From Pseudomonadota bacterium (GTDB taxonomy: Bacteria; Pseudomonadota; Gammaproteobacteria; Burkholderiales; Burkholderiaceae_C), in contig JAJZTW010000013.1 of NCBI GenBank assembly GCA_021847345.1, positions 1 through 64,000 on the forward strand: a DNA stretch of 64,000 nucleotides, in the 5' to 3' direction. This document shows, piece after piece, positions 46,697-60,979 of this stretch. The notes under the pieces were generated by a model. That model had not been told where the DNA came from. It saw only the letters and a list, made by a program, of their open reading frames with translations, and made no database searches. A program made the translations under genes and the position numbers. How positions within the stretch are numbered: position 1 is the first letter of the stretch; each line of letters starts with the position of its first letter.

Positions 46697-48325
46697 TCAC
46701 TGCAGCCAGACGCCCTGGAACTCGTGCCCCCCGTTCGGCGGCAGCACGTAGCCGTGCACGCGACGCGACATCGGCACGACGACGTCGGGGTAGGCCAGCG
46801 GAATCCACGGCAGCTGCTCCTGGAAAATGCGCTGGGCCTGCCGGTACAGCCGCGTGCGCTGCTCGCGGTCCATGGTCTCGCGAGCCTGCTCGATCACGCG
46901 CTGGTACTGCGGGTTGCAGAACCCGGAGGCGTTGCGCACGGTGCGCGCGGCGTCGCAGGACAGCAGGTTGCCCAGGAAATAGTCGGGATCGCCGTTGTCG
47001 CCGGCCCAGCCGAGCAGCGCCGTGTCCTGCAGATGCTGCTGCAGGCCGTGCACGTATTCGCCCCAGTCGAAGCTCACCACGTGCGCGCGCACCCCCACCG
47101 CGGCCCAGTCGGCCTGGATCATCTGCGCCACGCGCCTCGCGTCCGGCAGGTACGGGCGCGACACCGTCATGGCCCACAGGTCGATGTCGAAGCCCTGCGG
47201 ATGGCCGGCCTGGGCTAGCAGGCGCCTGGCCTGCTGCGGGTCGTAGGGCGGCGCGGCGATGTCGGTGTCGTAGGACCACAGCGTGGGCGGCAGCGGGTTC
47301 ACCGCGGCGCGTGCGCCACCCTGGTAGACATGCTCGACGATGGCCTTGCGGTTCACCGCCATCGCCAGCGCGCGGCGCACCAGCACGTTGTCCAGCGGCG
47401 GCCGCTGCAGGTTGAGCGACACGTAGGCGATGTCGCTGCCCGGCGCGCTGAGCACGCGCAGGTTCGGGTCGGCTCGCATGGCGGGCAGGTCGGCCGGGTT
47501 GGGGTCGGCGATCACCTGGCATTCCCCGGCGCGCAGGCGCGCCCAGCGAACCGCCGGGTTGGGGGTGATGGCGAACACCAGGTGATCGATGCGTGGCGCG
47601 CCGCGCCAATGCGCGGCGAAGGCCCGGTAGCGAATCGCCGAGCCGCTCTGGTAGGAGACGAGCTCGAACGGCCCGGTGCCCAGCGGTTTGAGGTCGAGGT
47701 CGGCCTTGCGGCCGCGCTGCTGCAGCCACTGCGCGTATTCGGCCGAGTTGATCGACGCGAAGTCCATCGCCAGGTCGGCGAGGAAGGGGGCGTTGGGCGT
47801 GGCGAGCACGAAACGCACGGTGTGCGGGTCCGGCGCGTCGACGCTGCGCAGAATGCGCGGCAGGCCCAGGGCCTGGAAGGTCGGGTAGATGCCGCCGGAG
47901 ACGTCGTGGTACGGGTGACGGCTGTCCATCATGCGGCGAAAACTGAACACCACGTCCTCGGCATTGAATTCGCGCGTCGGCGTGAAGCCGTGATTCGCCT
48001 GGAAACGCACGCCACGGCGCAATGGCAGCGTGTAGGTGCGGCCGTCGGCGGAAACGGTCCACGACGTTGCCAGCGATGGCTCGAGGACCTGCCTGCCGTC
48101 GCGTTCGCGCAGGCGCAGCAGGCGGTCGAAGATCTGGCGCGGGCCTGCGTCGAGGCTGGTCTGGTCGCCCGCCAGCGCGCCCTGGAACTGGTTGGGATTG
48201 GCTTCCGAGCAGTACACCAGGGTTCGCACGGGAGCCGGGTCGGCGGCAGCGGCAGCGCTGGCGGCAACCCCGCACAGCATGAGCAGGAAGCCGGTGATCC
48301 AAGGTGTGGTGCCTGGAGATGCCAT
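46697..48325 (-). CDS. Peptide ABC transporter substrate-binding protein (DppA-like)
   Basis: Signal peptide; TLVYCSEANPNQFQGALAGDQTSLDAGPRQIFDRLL; SBP_bac_5-type sequence. Confidence 0.92.
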   Translation of the reverse strand: MASPGTTPWITGFLLMLCGVAASAAAAADPAPVRTLVYCSEANPNQFQGALAGDQTSLDAGPRQIFDRLLRLRERDGRQVLEPSLATSWTVSADGRTYTLPLRRGVRFQANHGFTPTREFNAEDVVFSFRRMMDSRHPYHDVSGGIYPTFQALGLPRILRSVDAPDPHTVRFVLATPNAPFLADLAMDFASINSAEYAQWLQQRGRKADLDLKPLGTGPFELVSYQSGSAIRYRAFAAHWRGAPRIDHLVFAITPNPAVRWARLRAGECQVIADPNPADLPAMRADPNLRVLSAPGSDIAYVSLNLQRPPLDNVLVRRALAMAVNRKAIVEHVYQGGARAAVNPLPPTLWSYDTDIAAPPYDPQQARRLLAQAGHPQGFDIDLWAMTVSRPYLPDARRVAQMIQADWAAVGVRAHVVSFDWGEYVHGLQQHLQDTALLGWAGDNGDPDYFLGNLLSCDAARTVRNASGFCNPQYQRVIEQARETMDREQRTRLYRQAQRIFQEQLPWIPLAYPDVVVPMSRRVHGYVLPPNGGHEFQGVWLQ

Positions 48326-48601
48326 GGTGGTCGGGCCCTTCCGTCGCTGCGAGGATAATCGTGCCGCGATTTTCCAGGGCCTCATTTCCCTATGGGTGAT
48401 ATTGGTTAAGTGCCTTGGTTTGACGAGTGGTTATTCGATTTGTGAATTCGATAATCGGATTTTGTCGCGCAGCTCACGAAGCATGCCTTGACCGGGTATA
48501 CTGTGGGGTTGCTCGAACCGTGGCGGTCCGGGCGCCAGCGCGGTCGCCTCGAGCGACCGGGGTTGCGCGCCGGGGCCGTCCGCCCCACAAGAGAGTCCTG
48601 G

Positions 48602-50224
<1,623 letters not shown>

Positions 50225-50244
50225 GTCGGCACCGCGCCCGTGCC

Positions 50245-52761
50245 ATGCGCGCCCGAGGCTTCCGCCACCTGCTGCGAGCCGAGCTGCTGTCGGCCCAGCT
50301 CGGGCTGATCTGGCTGGCGCTGCTGCTGGCAGCCAGCGCGCTGTCCGGCGTGGGCTTCGTCGCCCAGCGCCTGCACGCCGGGCTGCAGCGCGACGCCGCG
50401 CAGCTGCTCGGCGGCCAGTTGCTGCTGCGCGGCGATCATCCGCTGGCGCCGCAGTTCGCGCAGCGCGCGCGGGCCGCGGGACTGCGCGAGGCCTCGGTGG
50501 CGTTGTTCGCCAGCATGGCGCTGGGCCCGGGGCCGCAGGCGCGCAGCCAGCTCGTCGTGGTCAAGGCCGTCGGCGCTGGTTACCCGCTGCTGGGCCATGT
50601 CAAGCTCAGTCCCGTGGCGCCCGGCGTGGCGCTGCCGCGCACGCCGATTCCGGCGCCCGGCACGGTGTGGGTGTCCGCGAACCTGGCGCAGCGCCTGGGC
50701 GCGCCGCCGCAGGGCCCCATCGTGCTCGGCACGCGCACGCTGCGCATCGCCGCGCTGGTGAGCGGCGAGCCCGATCGCGGGGCCGGGATTCCGGGACTGG
50801 CGCCGCGCGTGATGCTCAACGCCGCCGACCTCGCATCCACCGGCCTGATCCAGCCCGCCAGCCGCGTCACCTACACGCTGGCGTGGACCGGTCCGCCCGC
50901 GGCGGTGGCGGCCTATGCGCAGTGGGCCCGCGACACCATTCGCCGACAGGGGCTGCGCGGGGTGCAGTTGAGCACGCCGAACGGCGACGGCAACGGATTC
51001 GACCGCAACCTGCGCCGCGGCGCCGACTACCTTCGCCTGGTGGCGCTGCTCGCGGCCTTGCTGGCCGGCGTGGCGGTGGCGGTGGCCGCGCGCGACTTCG
51101 CGCGCCGGCGCCAGTCGCTGGTCGCGTTGCTCAAGGCGCTGGGGCTGTCGCGCCGCGGCGTGCTCGCGCTGATCGGCGCCGAGCTGGGCCTGCTGGGCCT
51201 GAGCGCCGCGCTGCTGGGCAGCCTGGCCGGACTGGGCCTGCAGGCACTGCTGCTGGCCTTGCTGCAGCGCCTGCTGGGCAGCGGCGAGCTCGGCGCCGCG
51301 GGCTGGCAGCCGCCGGCGTGGACCCTGCTGACCATCTTCGCCTTGCTGCTCGCCTTCGCGCTGCCGCAACTGGTGCGCCTTGCGGGCGTGCCGCCACTGC
51401 GCGTGCTGCGCCGCGAGGCGGTCGGCGGGCGTCGTGCGTCGTACCTGCTGTCGGTGCTGGGCCTGGGCGTGTTCGTCGGCGTGCTGATGCTGCTCGCCGG
51501 CGAGCGCAGGCTCGGGCTGATCGCGGTCGGCGGCTTCGCGTGCGCAGCGCTGGTGCTGGTGCTCGCCGCGCTGGGTTCGCTGGCCCTGCTGCGCCGGGCC
51601 GGCGAGCGCGGCCGTGGCGTCTGGGCGCTGGCCGCGCGCCAGCTCGGCGCGCGCGGGCTGCCCGCCGTGGCCCAGGTCGCCGCGCTCGGGCTGGCGCTGA
51701 TGGCGCTGCTGCTCGTGGGCATGCTGCGTTCGGGGCTGCTCGCCGGCTGGCAGGCCTCGCTGCCGGCCGACGCGCCCAACCGCTTCGTGATCAACGTGCA
51801 GCCGCAGCAGGGGCAAGCCTTCCGCCAGGCGCTGCGCGATGCGGGCATCACCCGTTTCGACTGGTATCCGATGGTGCGCGCGCGCCTGGTCGCCATCAAC
51901 GGCCGGGCCGTGTTCGGGCGCGACTACGCCGAGCCGCGCGCGCGCCAGCTGATCGATCGTGAGTTCAACGTGTCGTCGACCGACCGGCTGCCTTCGGACA
52001 ACCGCATCGTCGCCGGCTCGTGGGCGGCCACCGCGGGCCCCGGAGCACGCGGGCTGTCGGTGGACCAGGGCATCGCGAAGCTGCTCGGGCTCAAGCTCGG
52101 CGACCGCCTGCGCTTCGAGATCGCGGGCGACACGCTCAGCGCCGACATCACCAGCCTGCGCAAGGTGGACTGGGGCTCCATGCACGCGAACTTCTTCGTG
52201 CTGGCGCCGCCGGCCGTGCTGCAGCGCCAGCCCTACACCTGGCTGGCCGCGTTCCACGAGCCGGCGGCGTCGTCCCCGGCGCTCGACGGGCGTCTGGGGC
52301 GCATGTTTCCCGACATCACCATCATCGACCTGGCCGAACTGCTGGCCCAGTTGCGCGAACTCCTCGGCCAGATCGGCACGGCCGTGCAGGTGCTGTTCGT
52401 GCTCGCCCTCGGCACCGGGCTGGCGGTGCTGGTGGCCTGCCTGGTCATCGGGCGCCGCGAACGCGAACGCGAGACGGCGCTGTGGCGCGTGCTGGGGGCC
52501 TCCGATCGGCTGCTGCGCCGGGTGCTCGCCGTCGAGTTGCTGCTGTCGGGGCTGCTGGCCGGGACGCTGGGCGCGCTCGGGGCCGGGGCCGCGGCGTGGC
52601 TGCTGGCGCGCCAGGTGTTCGAGTTCGCGTGGACCCCGTCGGCCTGGTGGCTGGGCGGCGGTGCCGCCGGTGGCGCGGCACTCGCCCTGCTCGTGGGCTG
52701 GGCCAGCCTGCGTCACGTGCTGCGCACGCCGCCGCTGCGCCTGCTGCGAGCCGCCCGATGA
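50245..52761 (+). CDS. FtsX-like/YbbP-type ABC transporter permease
   Basis: About 838 aa, multiple TM segments, paired FtsX-like regions with RRRQSLVALLKALGLSRRGVLALIGAELGLLGL and RERETALWRVLGASDRLLRRVLAVELLLSGLLAG. Confidence 0.85.
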   Translation: MRARGFRHLLRAELLSAQLGLIWLALLLAASALSGVGFVAQRLHAGLQRDAAQLLGGQLLLRGDHPLAPQFAQRARAAGLREASVALFASMALGPGPQARSQLVVVKAVGAGYPLLGHVKLSPVAPGVALPRTPIPAPGTVWVSANLAQRLGAPPQGPIVLGTRTLRIAALVSGEPDRGAGIPGLAPRVMLNAADLASTGLIQPASRVTYTLAWTGPPAAVAAYAQWARDTIRRQGLRGVQLSTPNGDGNGFDRNLRRGADYLRLVALLAALLAGVAVAVAARDFARRRQSLVALLKALGLSRRGVLALIGAELGLLGLSAALLGSLAGLGLQALLLALLQRLLGSGELGAAGWQPPAWTLLTIFALLLAFALPQLVRLAGVPPLRVLRREAVGGRRASYLLSVLGLGVFVGVLMLLAGERRLGLIAVGGFACAALVLVLAALGSLALLRRAGERGRGVWALAARQLGARGLPAVAQVAALGLALMALLLVGMLRSGLLAGWQASLPADAPNRFVINVQPQQGQAFRQALRDAGITRFDWYPMVRARLVAINGRAVFGRDYAEPRARQLIDREFNVSSTDRLPSDNRIVAGSWAATAGPGARGLSVDQGIAKLLGLKLGDRLRFEIAGDTLSADITSLRKVDWGSMHANFFVLAPPAVLQRQPYTWLAAFHEPAASSPALDGRLGRMFPDITIIDLAELLAQLRELLGQIGTAVQVLFVLALGTGLAVLVACLVIGRRERERETALWRVLGASDRLLRRVLAVELLLSGLLAGTLGALGAGAAAWLLARQVFEFAWTPSAWWLGGGAAGGAALALLVGWASLRHVLRTPPLRLLRAAR

Positions 52762-52876
52762 GCTCGCCCGGGAGCTTGCGCGTTGATCCCGCGCAAGCAC
52801 TCGTGGCGCCGTGCCGCGACAATGGGTGCGGCGTGAATTCCTTGTTTCCTCCGTTGCGCGCAGTGCGTTGCCCGAC

Positions 52877-53299
52877 ATGAATGCTCCCACCCAGGCCCAG
52901 GCCGCGACTCCCTATGAACTCCTCGGCGGCGACCCCGGCGTACGCGCGCTGGTGGACCGCTTCTACGACCTGATGGACCTGGAGCCGCGCTACGCGCAGT
53001 TGCGGTCGATTCATCCGACCACGCTAGACGGCTCGCGCGACAAGCTGTACTGGTTTCTCAGCGGCTGGCTGGGCGGGCCGGACATGTACCAGCAGCGCTT
53101 CGGCCACCCGCGCCTGCGAATGCGGCACTTTCCGTACGCCATCGGCATCGCCGAGCGCGACGCCTGGATGGCCTGCATGCGCCAGGCGCTGGACGAGCAG
53201 CAGGTGGACCCGGAACTGTCGCGGCGCCTGCAGGAGGCCTTCGCCGGCACCGCGGACTGGATGCGCAACCGCGCCGAGCCGGGGCAGCAGACCGGCTGA
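52877..53299 (+). CDS. Group II truncated haemoglobin
   Basis: YELLGGDPGVRALVDRFYDLMDLEP...KLYWFLSGWLGGPDMYQQRFGHPRLRMRHFPYAIG. Confidence 0.92.
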   Translation: MNAPTQAQAATPYELLGGDPGVRALVDRFYDLMDLEPRYAQLRSIHPTTLDGSRDKLYWFLSGWLGGPDMYQQRFGHPRLRMRHFPYAIGIAERDAWMACMRQALDEQQVDPELSRRLQEAFAGTADWMRNRAEPGQQTG

Positions 53300-53324
53300 G
53301 GCGCCGGGCGAGGTATCCGCTCGA

Positions 53325-54005
53325 TCAGCCCGCGCCGCGCGCCTGCGCGGACGGCGGCAGCGCCGGGCGCAGCAGCACGATCAGCGCGCCGGCCCCGCCG
53401 TCGTGCGGGCCCGCCTGGCAAAACGCCAGTACGTCGCGCATCTGCAGCAGCCAGGTGCGCACCTTGTGCTTGAGCACGCCTTCGCGCCCCGGAGAGCCCA
53501 GGCCCTTGCCGTGGATCACGCGCAGGCAGCGCGCGCCGCGTTGCTGCGCGTCGTGGGTGAACTCGAGCAAGGCGGCGCGCGCCTCGTCGCGCCGCAGGCC
53601 GTGCAGGTCGAGTTCGGCCTGGATCACCCAGTGCCCGCGGCGCAGCTTGCGCAGCACGTCGGGCCCGATGCCGGGGGCGCGGTAGGACAGGCGTTCGTCG
53701 GTTTCCAGCAGGCTGTCGAGGTCGACGCTGTCGGACAGGGATTCGAGCAGCGCCGCGCGTTCGTCGCGCAGGCGCTGGCGCGGCACCGGAGGCGGCGGCG
53801 CGCGGCGCAGCACCACGCGGTCGGGGGGCGCCAGCACCTGGGCGCCGGCCACCGCGTCGCGGAACAGCGCGAGTTCGGGGTCCGGCTCGGGCTGCGCCAC
53901 GCGAGGCGGCGCCTCGTCGGGCAGCGGCACCACCTCTGGCGCCGGCTCCAGCTCCGGCGCGGCGGCCGCACGGCGCCGCTGGTGACGGGGTACGTGGCGG
54001 CTCAT
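53325..54005 (-). CDS. Smr/MutS2-type domain protein
   Basis: ELDLHGLRRDEARAALLEFTHDAQQRGARCLRVIHGKGLGSPGREGVLKHKVRTWL. Confidence 0.92.
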   Translation of the reverse strand: MSRHVPRHQRRRAAAAPELEPAPEVVPLPDEAPPRVAQPEPDPELALFRDAVAGAQVLAPPDRVVLRRAPPPPVPRQRLRDERAALLESLSDSVDLDSLLETDERLSYRAPGIGPDVLRKLRRGHWVIQAELDLHGLRRDEARAALLEFTHDAQQRGARCLRVIHGKGLGSPGREGVLKHKVRTWLLQMRDVLAFCQAGPHDGGAGALIVLLRPALPPSAQARGAG

Positions 54006-54030
54006 CGCCGGGCCTCGCCGGTACGCGGTT

Positions 54031-54711
54031 TCACAGCAGCCCCTCGCGCGCGAACGAGAAGCTTTGTTCGCGGGTGACCACGAGATGGTCGAGCAGCGTG
54101 ATGTCCAGCAGGCCCAGCGCGGCCTTCAGGCGCGCGGTGACCTGGTGGTCGCTGGACGACGGCTGCGTCGAGCCCGACGGATGGTTGTGCGCGACGATCA
54201 CCGCGGCCGCGTCGTGGGCCAGCGCCAGCTTGACCAGCTCGCGCGGGTACACCGCGGTGTGCGACAGGGTGCCGCGCCACAGCTGCTGCGCGTGCAGCAG
54301 GCGGTGGCGGTGGTCGAGCAGCAGCGCCGCGAACACCTCCACCGGGCTGCCGCCCAGCCACAGGCGCAGATAGTCGGACACCGCCTCCGGCGTGTCGAAC
54401 ACCTGGCGCTCGCGCATCGGCTCGGCCAGTGCGCGCCGCGCCAGCTCGAGCACCGCGGCGAGCTCGGCGTACTTGGCCGTACCCAGGCCACGCACCGCGC
54501 GCAGGCGTGCCGCAGGCGCGTGCAGCAGCCCGTGCAGTCCGCCGAAGGTGTCGAGCAGCAGCTGGCCGAGCTGCACGGCACTGCAGCCGCGCACCCCGCT
54601 GCGCAGCAGCAGCGCCACCAGCTCGGCGTCGGCCAGGGACTGCGGGCCGCGCTGCAGCAGCTTCTCGCGGGGGCGTGCCGCGGGGGGAAGGTCGGCGATG
54701 CGGGTGGACAT
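54031..54711 (-). CDS. radC: JAB/MPN-domain RadC family protein
   Basis: [46 protein letters not shown] motif. Confidence 0.95.
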   Translation of the reverse strand: MSTRIADLPPAARPREKLLQRGPQSLADAELVALLLRSGVRGCSAVQLGQLLLDTFGGLHGLLHAPAARLRAVRGLGTAKYAELAAVLELARRALAEPMRERQVFDTPEAVSDYLRLWLGGSPVEVFAALLLDHRHRLLHAQQLWRGTLSHTAVYPRELVKLALAHDAAAVIVAHNHPSGSTQPSSSDHQVTARLKAALGLLDITLLDHLVVTREQSFSFAREGLL

Positions 54712-54816
54712 GCAGGCGGATCCCTACAATGGGCGTTTGCGGCTCGTGCGCGCCCGGTGCTGGCCCCGGCGGGCGCGAAGCCTTTCGCTTTCGCTGCAAC
54801 ACAGTTTATCGACACC

Positions 54817-55262
54817 GTGGCCCACGTTCGCCCCGACTCCCTGCTGACCCTTCATTACCGCCTGGCTCCGCCGGACGGGCGCGCCTGGGTGGATACCTTC
54901 GGCCACAACCCGGCCACGCTGACCCTCGGCGCGCGCCAGCTCGCGCCGGCGCTCGAGGAGTGCCTGCTGGGCCTCGAAGAGGGCGCGCAGGCGCGTTTCG
55001 AGCTCGAACCCGACACCGCCTTCGGCCCGCACGACCCGCAGCGCGTGCAACGCGTTCCGCGCAGCCTGCTGTCGCAGTACGTGCCCGACAACGTGCGCCT
55101 GGCGGTGGGCGACGCGGTGCAGCTGGCCGGCCTGACCTCGGCCAGCGGCGCGAGTGCCGCGGCGACCGTGACCGCGGCCGACGAACAGGTCGTGGAGCTC
55201 GACTTCAACCACCCGCTGGCCGGCAAGGCGGTGGTGTTCGACGTGCACATCCTGGGGGTTCT

Positions 55263-55266
<4 letters not shown>
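54817..55266 (+). CDS. slpA: FKBP-type peptidyl-prolyl isomerase (SlpA/SlyD-like)
   Basis: [62 protein letters not shown]; ends [20 protein letters not shown] start. Confidence 0.88.
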
Positions 55267-57609
<2,343 letters not shown>

Positions 57610-57739
57610 GGCGCCGCCGGGCTCTTCCACATCGAAGCGGGCACTGCTACACTTGCACGTTTTGGTGCGGCAGGCAGGGCCTGGCCGCAGGGCAAGCGGG
57701 GCCGACCACCCCTGGCGAGCCGGACAACACGAACACCCC

Positions 57740-57830
57740 GGAAAGGTGGCAGAGTGGTCGAATGCGCCGGACTCGAAATCCGGTATACGGTAACTCCGTA
57801 TCGTGGGTTCGAATCCCACCCTTTCCGCCA
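57740..57830 (+). tRNA. tRNA-Ser (anticodon CGA)
   Basis: GGAAAGG...CCTTTCC acceptor, CCGGACTCGAAATCCGG anticodon arm, long variable arm, GGTTCGAATCC T-arm, encoded GCCA. Confidence 0.96.
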
Positions 57831-57845
57831 GAGAATCAAAGACTT

Positions 57846-57871
57846 AGCCGCCTTCGGGCGGCTTTGTTTTT
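57846..57871 (+). terminator. Rho-independent terminator after tRNA-Ser
   Basis: AGCCGCC-TTCG-GGCGGCT followed by TTGTTTTT. Confidence 0.85.
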
Positions 57872-58139
57872 GGCGGTACGAATCAGGCTTCGAGCAACGA
57901 GCCAGCCGTTGCTCCGGGCCCGGGCCAGTTGGTCCTTCCGGCCGTGCCGATCCGGTTGCTTCGGCGAGCCAGGAAGAGCCCTTCGGGCACCTGACGAATC
58001 TGATGGATTTTGTTCAAGTGGCAGAACAATGTGCCGTCATGTCGGATGTGCGCCAATCGCCTGCGAGGATTCGCACGCTCCACCAGGCGAGCCTGCCGCA
58101 GCGCGTCTACCGACAACCGCACGCATTGAGAAAGCCACG

Positions 58140-60017
58140 ATGGACGCCCATCTTCTCGAGTTCACGCGACAACTGCTGGATCCGCTTGAAAGCATGGAAA
58201 TGCTGGCCGAGGCGGATGAGGGAATGGTCAACCGCATCTTCTACATGAACGATGCCGCACGCAGCGTCATGGCACGCTGCCACCAGCAGCTCAACGCGGT
58301 CCTGTCGGGTCGTGACGTGCGCACCGCCGAGGGTCACTCGATCCATCAGTTCCATCGGGATCCCGAGCGAATTCGCGATATCCTGCGAAGCCTGGCGCGC
58401 GGAGATGTCGCCGTGCATGCGACGGACCTGAGCATCGGCGAGGTCTATTTCCACCTGTCCTTCTCGGCGCTGCGGCACGAAGGCCGGGTCGTTGCGTTCC
58501 ATGCATCCTGGCGCGAAGTGACCTCGGAGAAACAGTCCGAAAACCTGATCGAGTTGCTGTCGGCGAAGCCGATCGATCTGGGGCAGGCGAGCCTGGCGCG
58601 ATTCCAGGAGCCGCACTCCGGAATCCTGCGCCTGTTCGCCGAGGTGGCCCGGCTGGTCGAGACCACATCCGCCCGCGTGGGTCTCGAGGCAGCCAAGGGC
58701 TATTTTTCGCCGAAGAACTCCAAGCAGAGCATCGAGGCTCGGCGGGCTCGGCAGGACAGCCTGCTGGAGGCCGTTCGCACAGGCATCGACAGCGTGGAGT
58801 CCAGTGAGTCAGCGGTGAAGTCGCAGATTCAGCAGGCGTCCTCGCATGTGGCAGGAATTTCTCGCATCAGCGATGAGCGGCACGAGGCGGTGCAGTCGGC
58901 ACACCGCGATTTCGGGCAGATCGTTCGTTCCACCGAGACCAATGCCGAAAACCTGCGGAAGATCGACGACAGTGCCAAGAACGTGACTCGGGTCCTGAAG
59001 GAGATCACGAACATCGCCAACCAGACCAACTTGCTTGCGTTGAACGCGGCCATCGAGGCGGCGCGTGCGGGCGAGGCCGGGCGAGGGTTCGCCGTGGTGG
59101 CCGACGAAGTCCGGCGCCTGGCGATGCGAGCTGCCGAGACGGTGGTCGTCGCAACCGATTCGATCGGCGCGATCCAGCAGTCTGTCGATGTCGCCCAGGG
59201 CGGCATGGCGGAATTCGCGGGCCGTGTCTCCGACAACGCGCGCCACATGGAGGATGTGCTGAAGGCCTTCAGCGAGATCCGTCAGGGCGTCCAGCAGACC
59301 GAAGGGGTGTTCTCGGAGGTGCTCGACACGGTGGCGGCCTCGGCCCGAAACATCGCACAGCTGCGCGAGACCTTCGAGGGGGTGCAGCAGGGGATCGCAC
59401 AGTCGTCGGACGTGGCCTTGCAATCGGCCGAGGAAATCTCGGATCAATTGAATCGCACACTCGAGGAGAACCGGGCATTGCTCGAGTTCAGCCTGGATTT
59501 CGACAGCGGACTGGCTCTCAGTGCCGGAGTTCGCGCCTGCAAGGGTCTTGCCGAGGAGGCCACGCGGGTGCTCGAGCATGCCATCGCCCGAGGCGAAACG
59601 ACCCTGGAGCAACTGTTCGACGACAACTACCAACTCGTCGCTGGCACCAACCCGAAGAAGTTCAGGACGTCTTCGACGGAGCTGTTCAAGAGCCTGATTC
59701 AGCCTCTCTGTGACAAATATCTGGCGATGGATGCCCGCTTGGTCTTCGGCTTCCTTGTCGATCGCAACGGCTATGCGCCGACGCACAACCGCAAGTTCGA
59801 TCAGCAGCCGAGCGGGGTCTTCGAGCACGACCTGCTGCACGCTCGCTCGATGCGAATCTTCGACGACCGCTTCGGGCTCAAGGCGGCTCGCAACACCAAG
59901 CCGCGGCACCTGATGATCTACGCCCGCGATACCGGCGAAATTCTCATGGAGGTCGACGTGCCGGTGATGCTGCAATCGCGTCACTGGGGAAATGCACGCG
60001 TTGCCTTCACGTATTGA
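58140..60017 (+). CDS. Soluble methyl-accepting chemotaxis protein with N-terminal PAS-like and C-terminal sensor region
   Basis: MA signature [47 protein letters not shown]; no TM segment; conserved C-terminal region after the signalling domain. Confidence 0.87.
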   Translation: MDAHLLEFTRQLLDPLESMEMLAEADEGMVNRIFYMNDAARSVMARCHQQLNAVLSGRDVRTAEGHSIHQFHRDPERIRDILRSLARGDVAVHATDLSIGEVYFHLSFSALRHEGRVVAFHASWREVTSEKQSENLIELLSAKPIDLGQASLARFQEPHSGILRLFAEVARLVETTSARVGLEAAKGYFSPKNSKQSIEARRARQDSLLEAVRTGIDSVESSESAVKSQIQQASSHVAGISRISDERHEAVQSAHRDFGQIVRSTETNAENLRKIDDSAKNVTRVLKEITNIANQTNLLALNAAIEAARAGEAGRGFAVVADEVRRLAMRAAETVVVATDSIGAIQQSVDVAQGGMAEFAGRVSDNARHMEDVLKAFSEIRQGVQQTEGVFSEVLDTVAASARNIAQLRETFEGVQQGIAQSSDVALQSAEEISDQLNRTLEENRALLEFSLDFDSGLALSAGVRACKGLAEEATRVLEHAIARGETTLEQLFDDNYQLVAGTNPKKFRTSSTELFKSLIQPLCDKYLAMDARLVFGFLVDRNGYAPTHNRKFDQQPSGVFEHDLLHARSMRIFDDRFGLKAARNTKPRHLMIYARDTGEILMEVDVPVMLQSRHWGNARVAFTY

Positions 60018-60067
60018 TGATGGCTCGGACGGCGGGCACGCCGTCACGTATGGGAGTGGAGCAGGGC

Positions 60068-60976
60068 ATGAATCAAAACGAGCAAGCAGGGCAGAGCCTG
60101 GACAGCAGTCTGCTCATCGCATCCCTGGCGAAGAGCATGGCGATGATCCAGTTCGACACCGATGCAACGGTCGTCTGGGTGAACGGGAAGTTCGCGAATG
60201 CGCTGGGCTACGAGCCCGCCGACCTGATCGGCAGGCAGCATCGGATGTTCTGTTCCGAGGAGTTCACCAGATCCAGTGCCTATGGTGAGTTCTGGGATCG
60301 TTTGCGACAGGGGCACGCATTTTCCGACAAGATTCAGCGTGTCAGTCGCCAGGGCAGGCTGGTGACACTCGAAGCCACCTATTCACCCGTGGTCGACGCC
60401 GGTGGCAAGGTGGTCGGGGTGGTCAAGATCGCAGCCGACATCGATGCCCGCGAGGCCGCCGCGAAGAGCCTCGCCGACGCGCTGCATGCGGAGTCGGCCA
60501 AGCTGCGCAGGACGGTCGAGGATGGAGGTGCCGCGGTCGAGCAGCTGATGGAGTCCATGGACCGAAATGCCGCCTCCGCGAAGCGCGAGGCGCAGGAAAT
60601 CGAGCGCCTGAACGAACACTCGGCGGAGGTTGGCAAGAGTGTGGAAAAGATTCGGAGCATTTCCTACCAGACCAACTTGCTCGCACTGAATGCCGCGATC
60701 GAAGCGGCGCGCGCCGGGGAGGCTGGGCGAGGCTTCGCAGTGGTCGCCGACGAGGTGCGCAGCCTGTCCATGAACGTGCAAGCCGCAACCTCCGAGATCC
60801 AGGGCCAGATCGAACTCAGCTTCAAGACCCTGCGCGAGATCACCGCCGCCCAGAAGGACGCCCTGGCCAACCTCGAGAAGGGGCAGGGCCAGGGGCGACA
60901 TCTCGTCGACTTGCTGCAGCACCTGGCCGGCAGTGCGTCGGACCTGGAGTCGCAGGCGACCCGGGCGCGGGAGTGA
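60068..60976 (+). CDS. Short soluble PAS-domain methyl-accepting chemotaxis protein
   Basis: [77 protein letters not shown]. Confidence 0.88.
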   Translation: MNQNEQAGQSLDSSLLIASLAKSMAMIQFDTDATVVWVNGKFANALGYEPADLIGRQHRMFCSEEFTRSSAYGEFWDRLRQGHAFSDKIQRVSRQGRLVTLEATYSPVVDAGGKVVGVVKIAADIDAREAAAKSLADALHAESAKLRRTVEDGGAAVEQLMESMDRNAASAKREAQEIERLNEHSAEVGKSVEKIRSISYQTNLLALNAAIEAARAGEAGRGFAVVADEVRSLSMNVQAATSEIQGQIELSFKTLREITAAQKDALANLEKGQGQGRHLVDLLQHLAGSASDLESQATRARE

Positions 60977-60979
60977 GCG

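Noticed and set aside
48421-48470. AT-rich stretch with ATTCGAT direct repeats upstream of prfC
   Set aside because: Short 7-bp repeat in a normal divergent promoter region; no convincing regulator motif.
54031-54711. radC as a mobile-element or anti-restriction marker
   Set aside because: Located among housekeeping genes (slpA, ispH, serS); this is the usual chromosomal RadC.
57754-58248. 164-aa ORF overlapping tRNA-Ser
   Set aside because: Start ([26 protein letters not shown]) is a translation of the tRNA itself.
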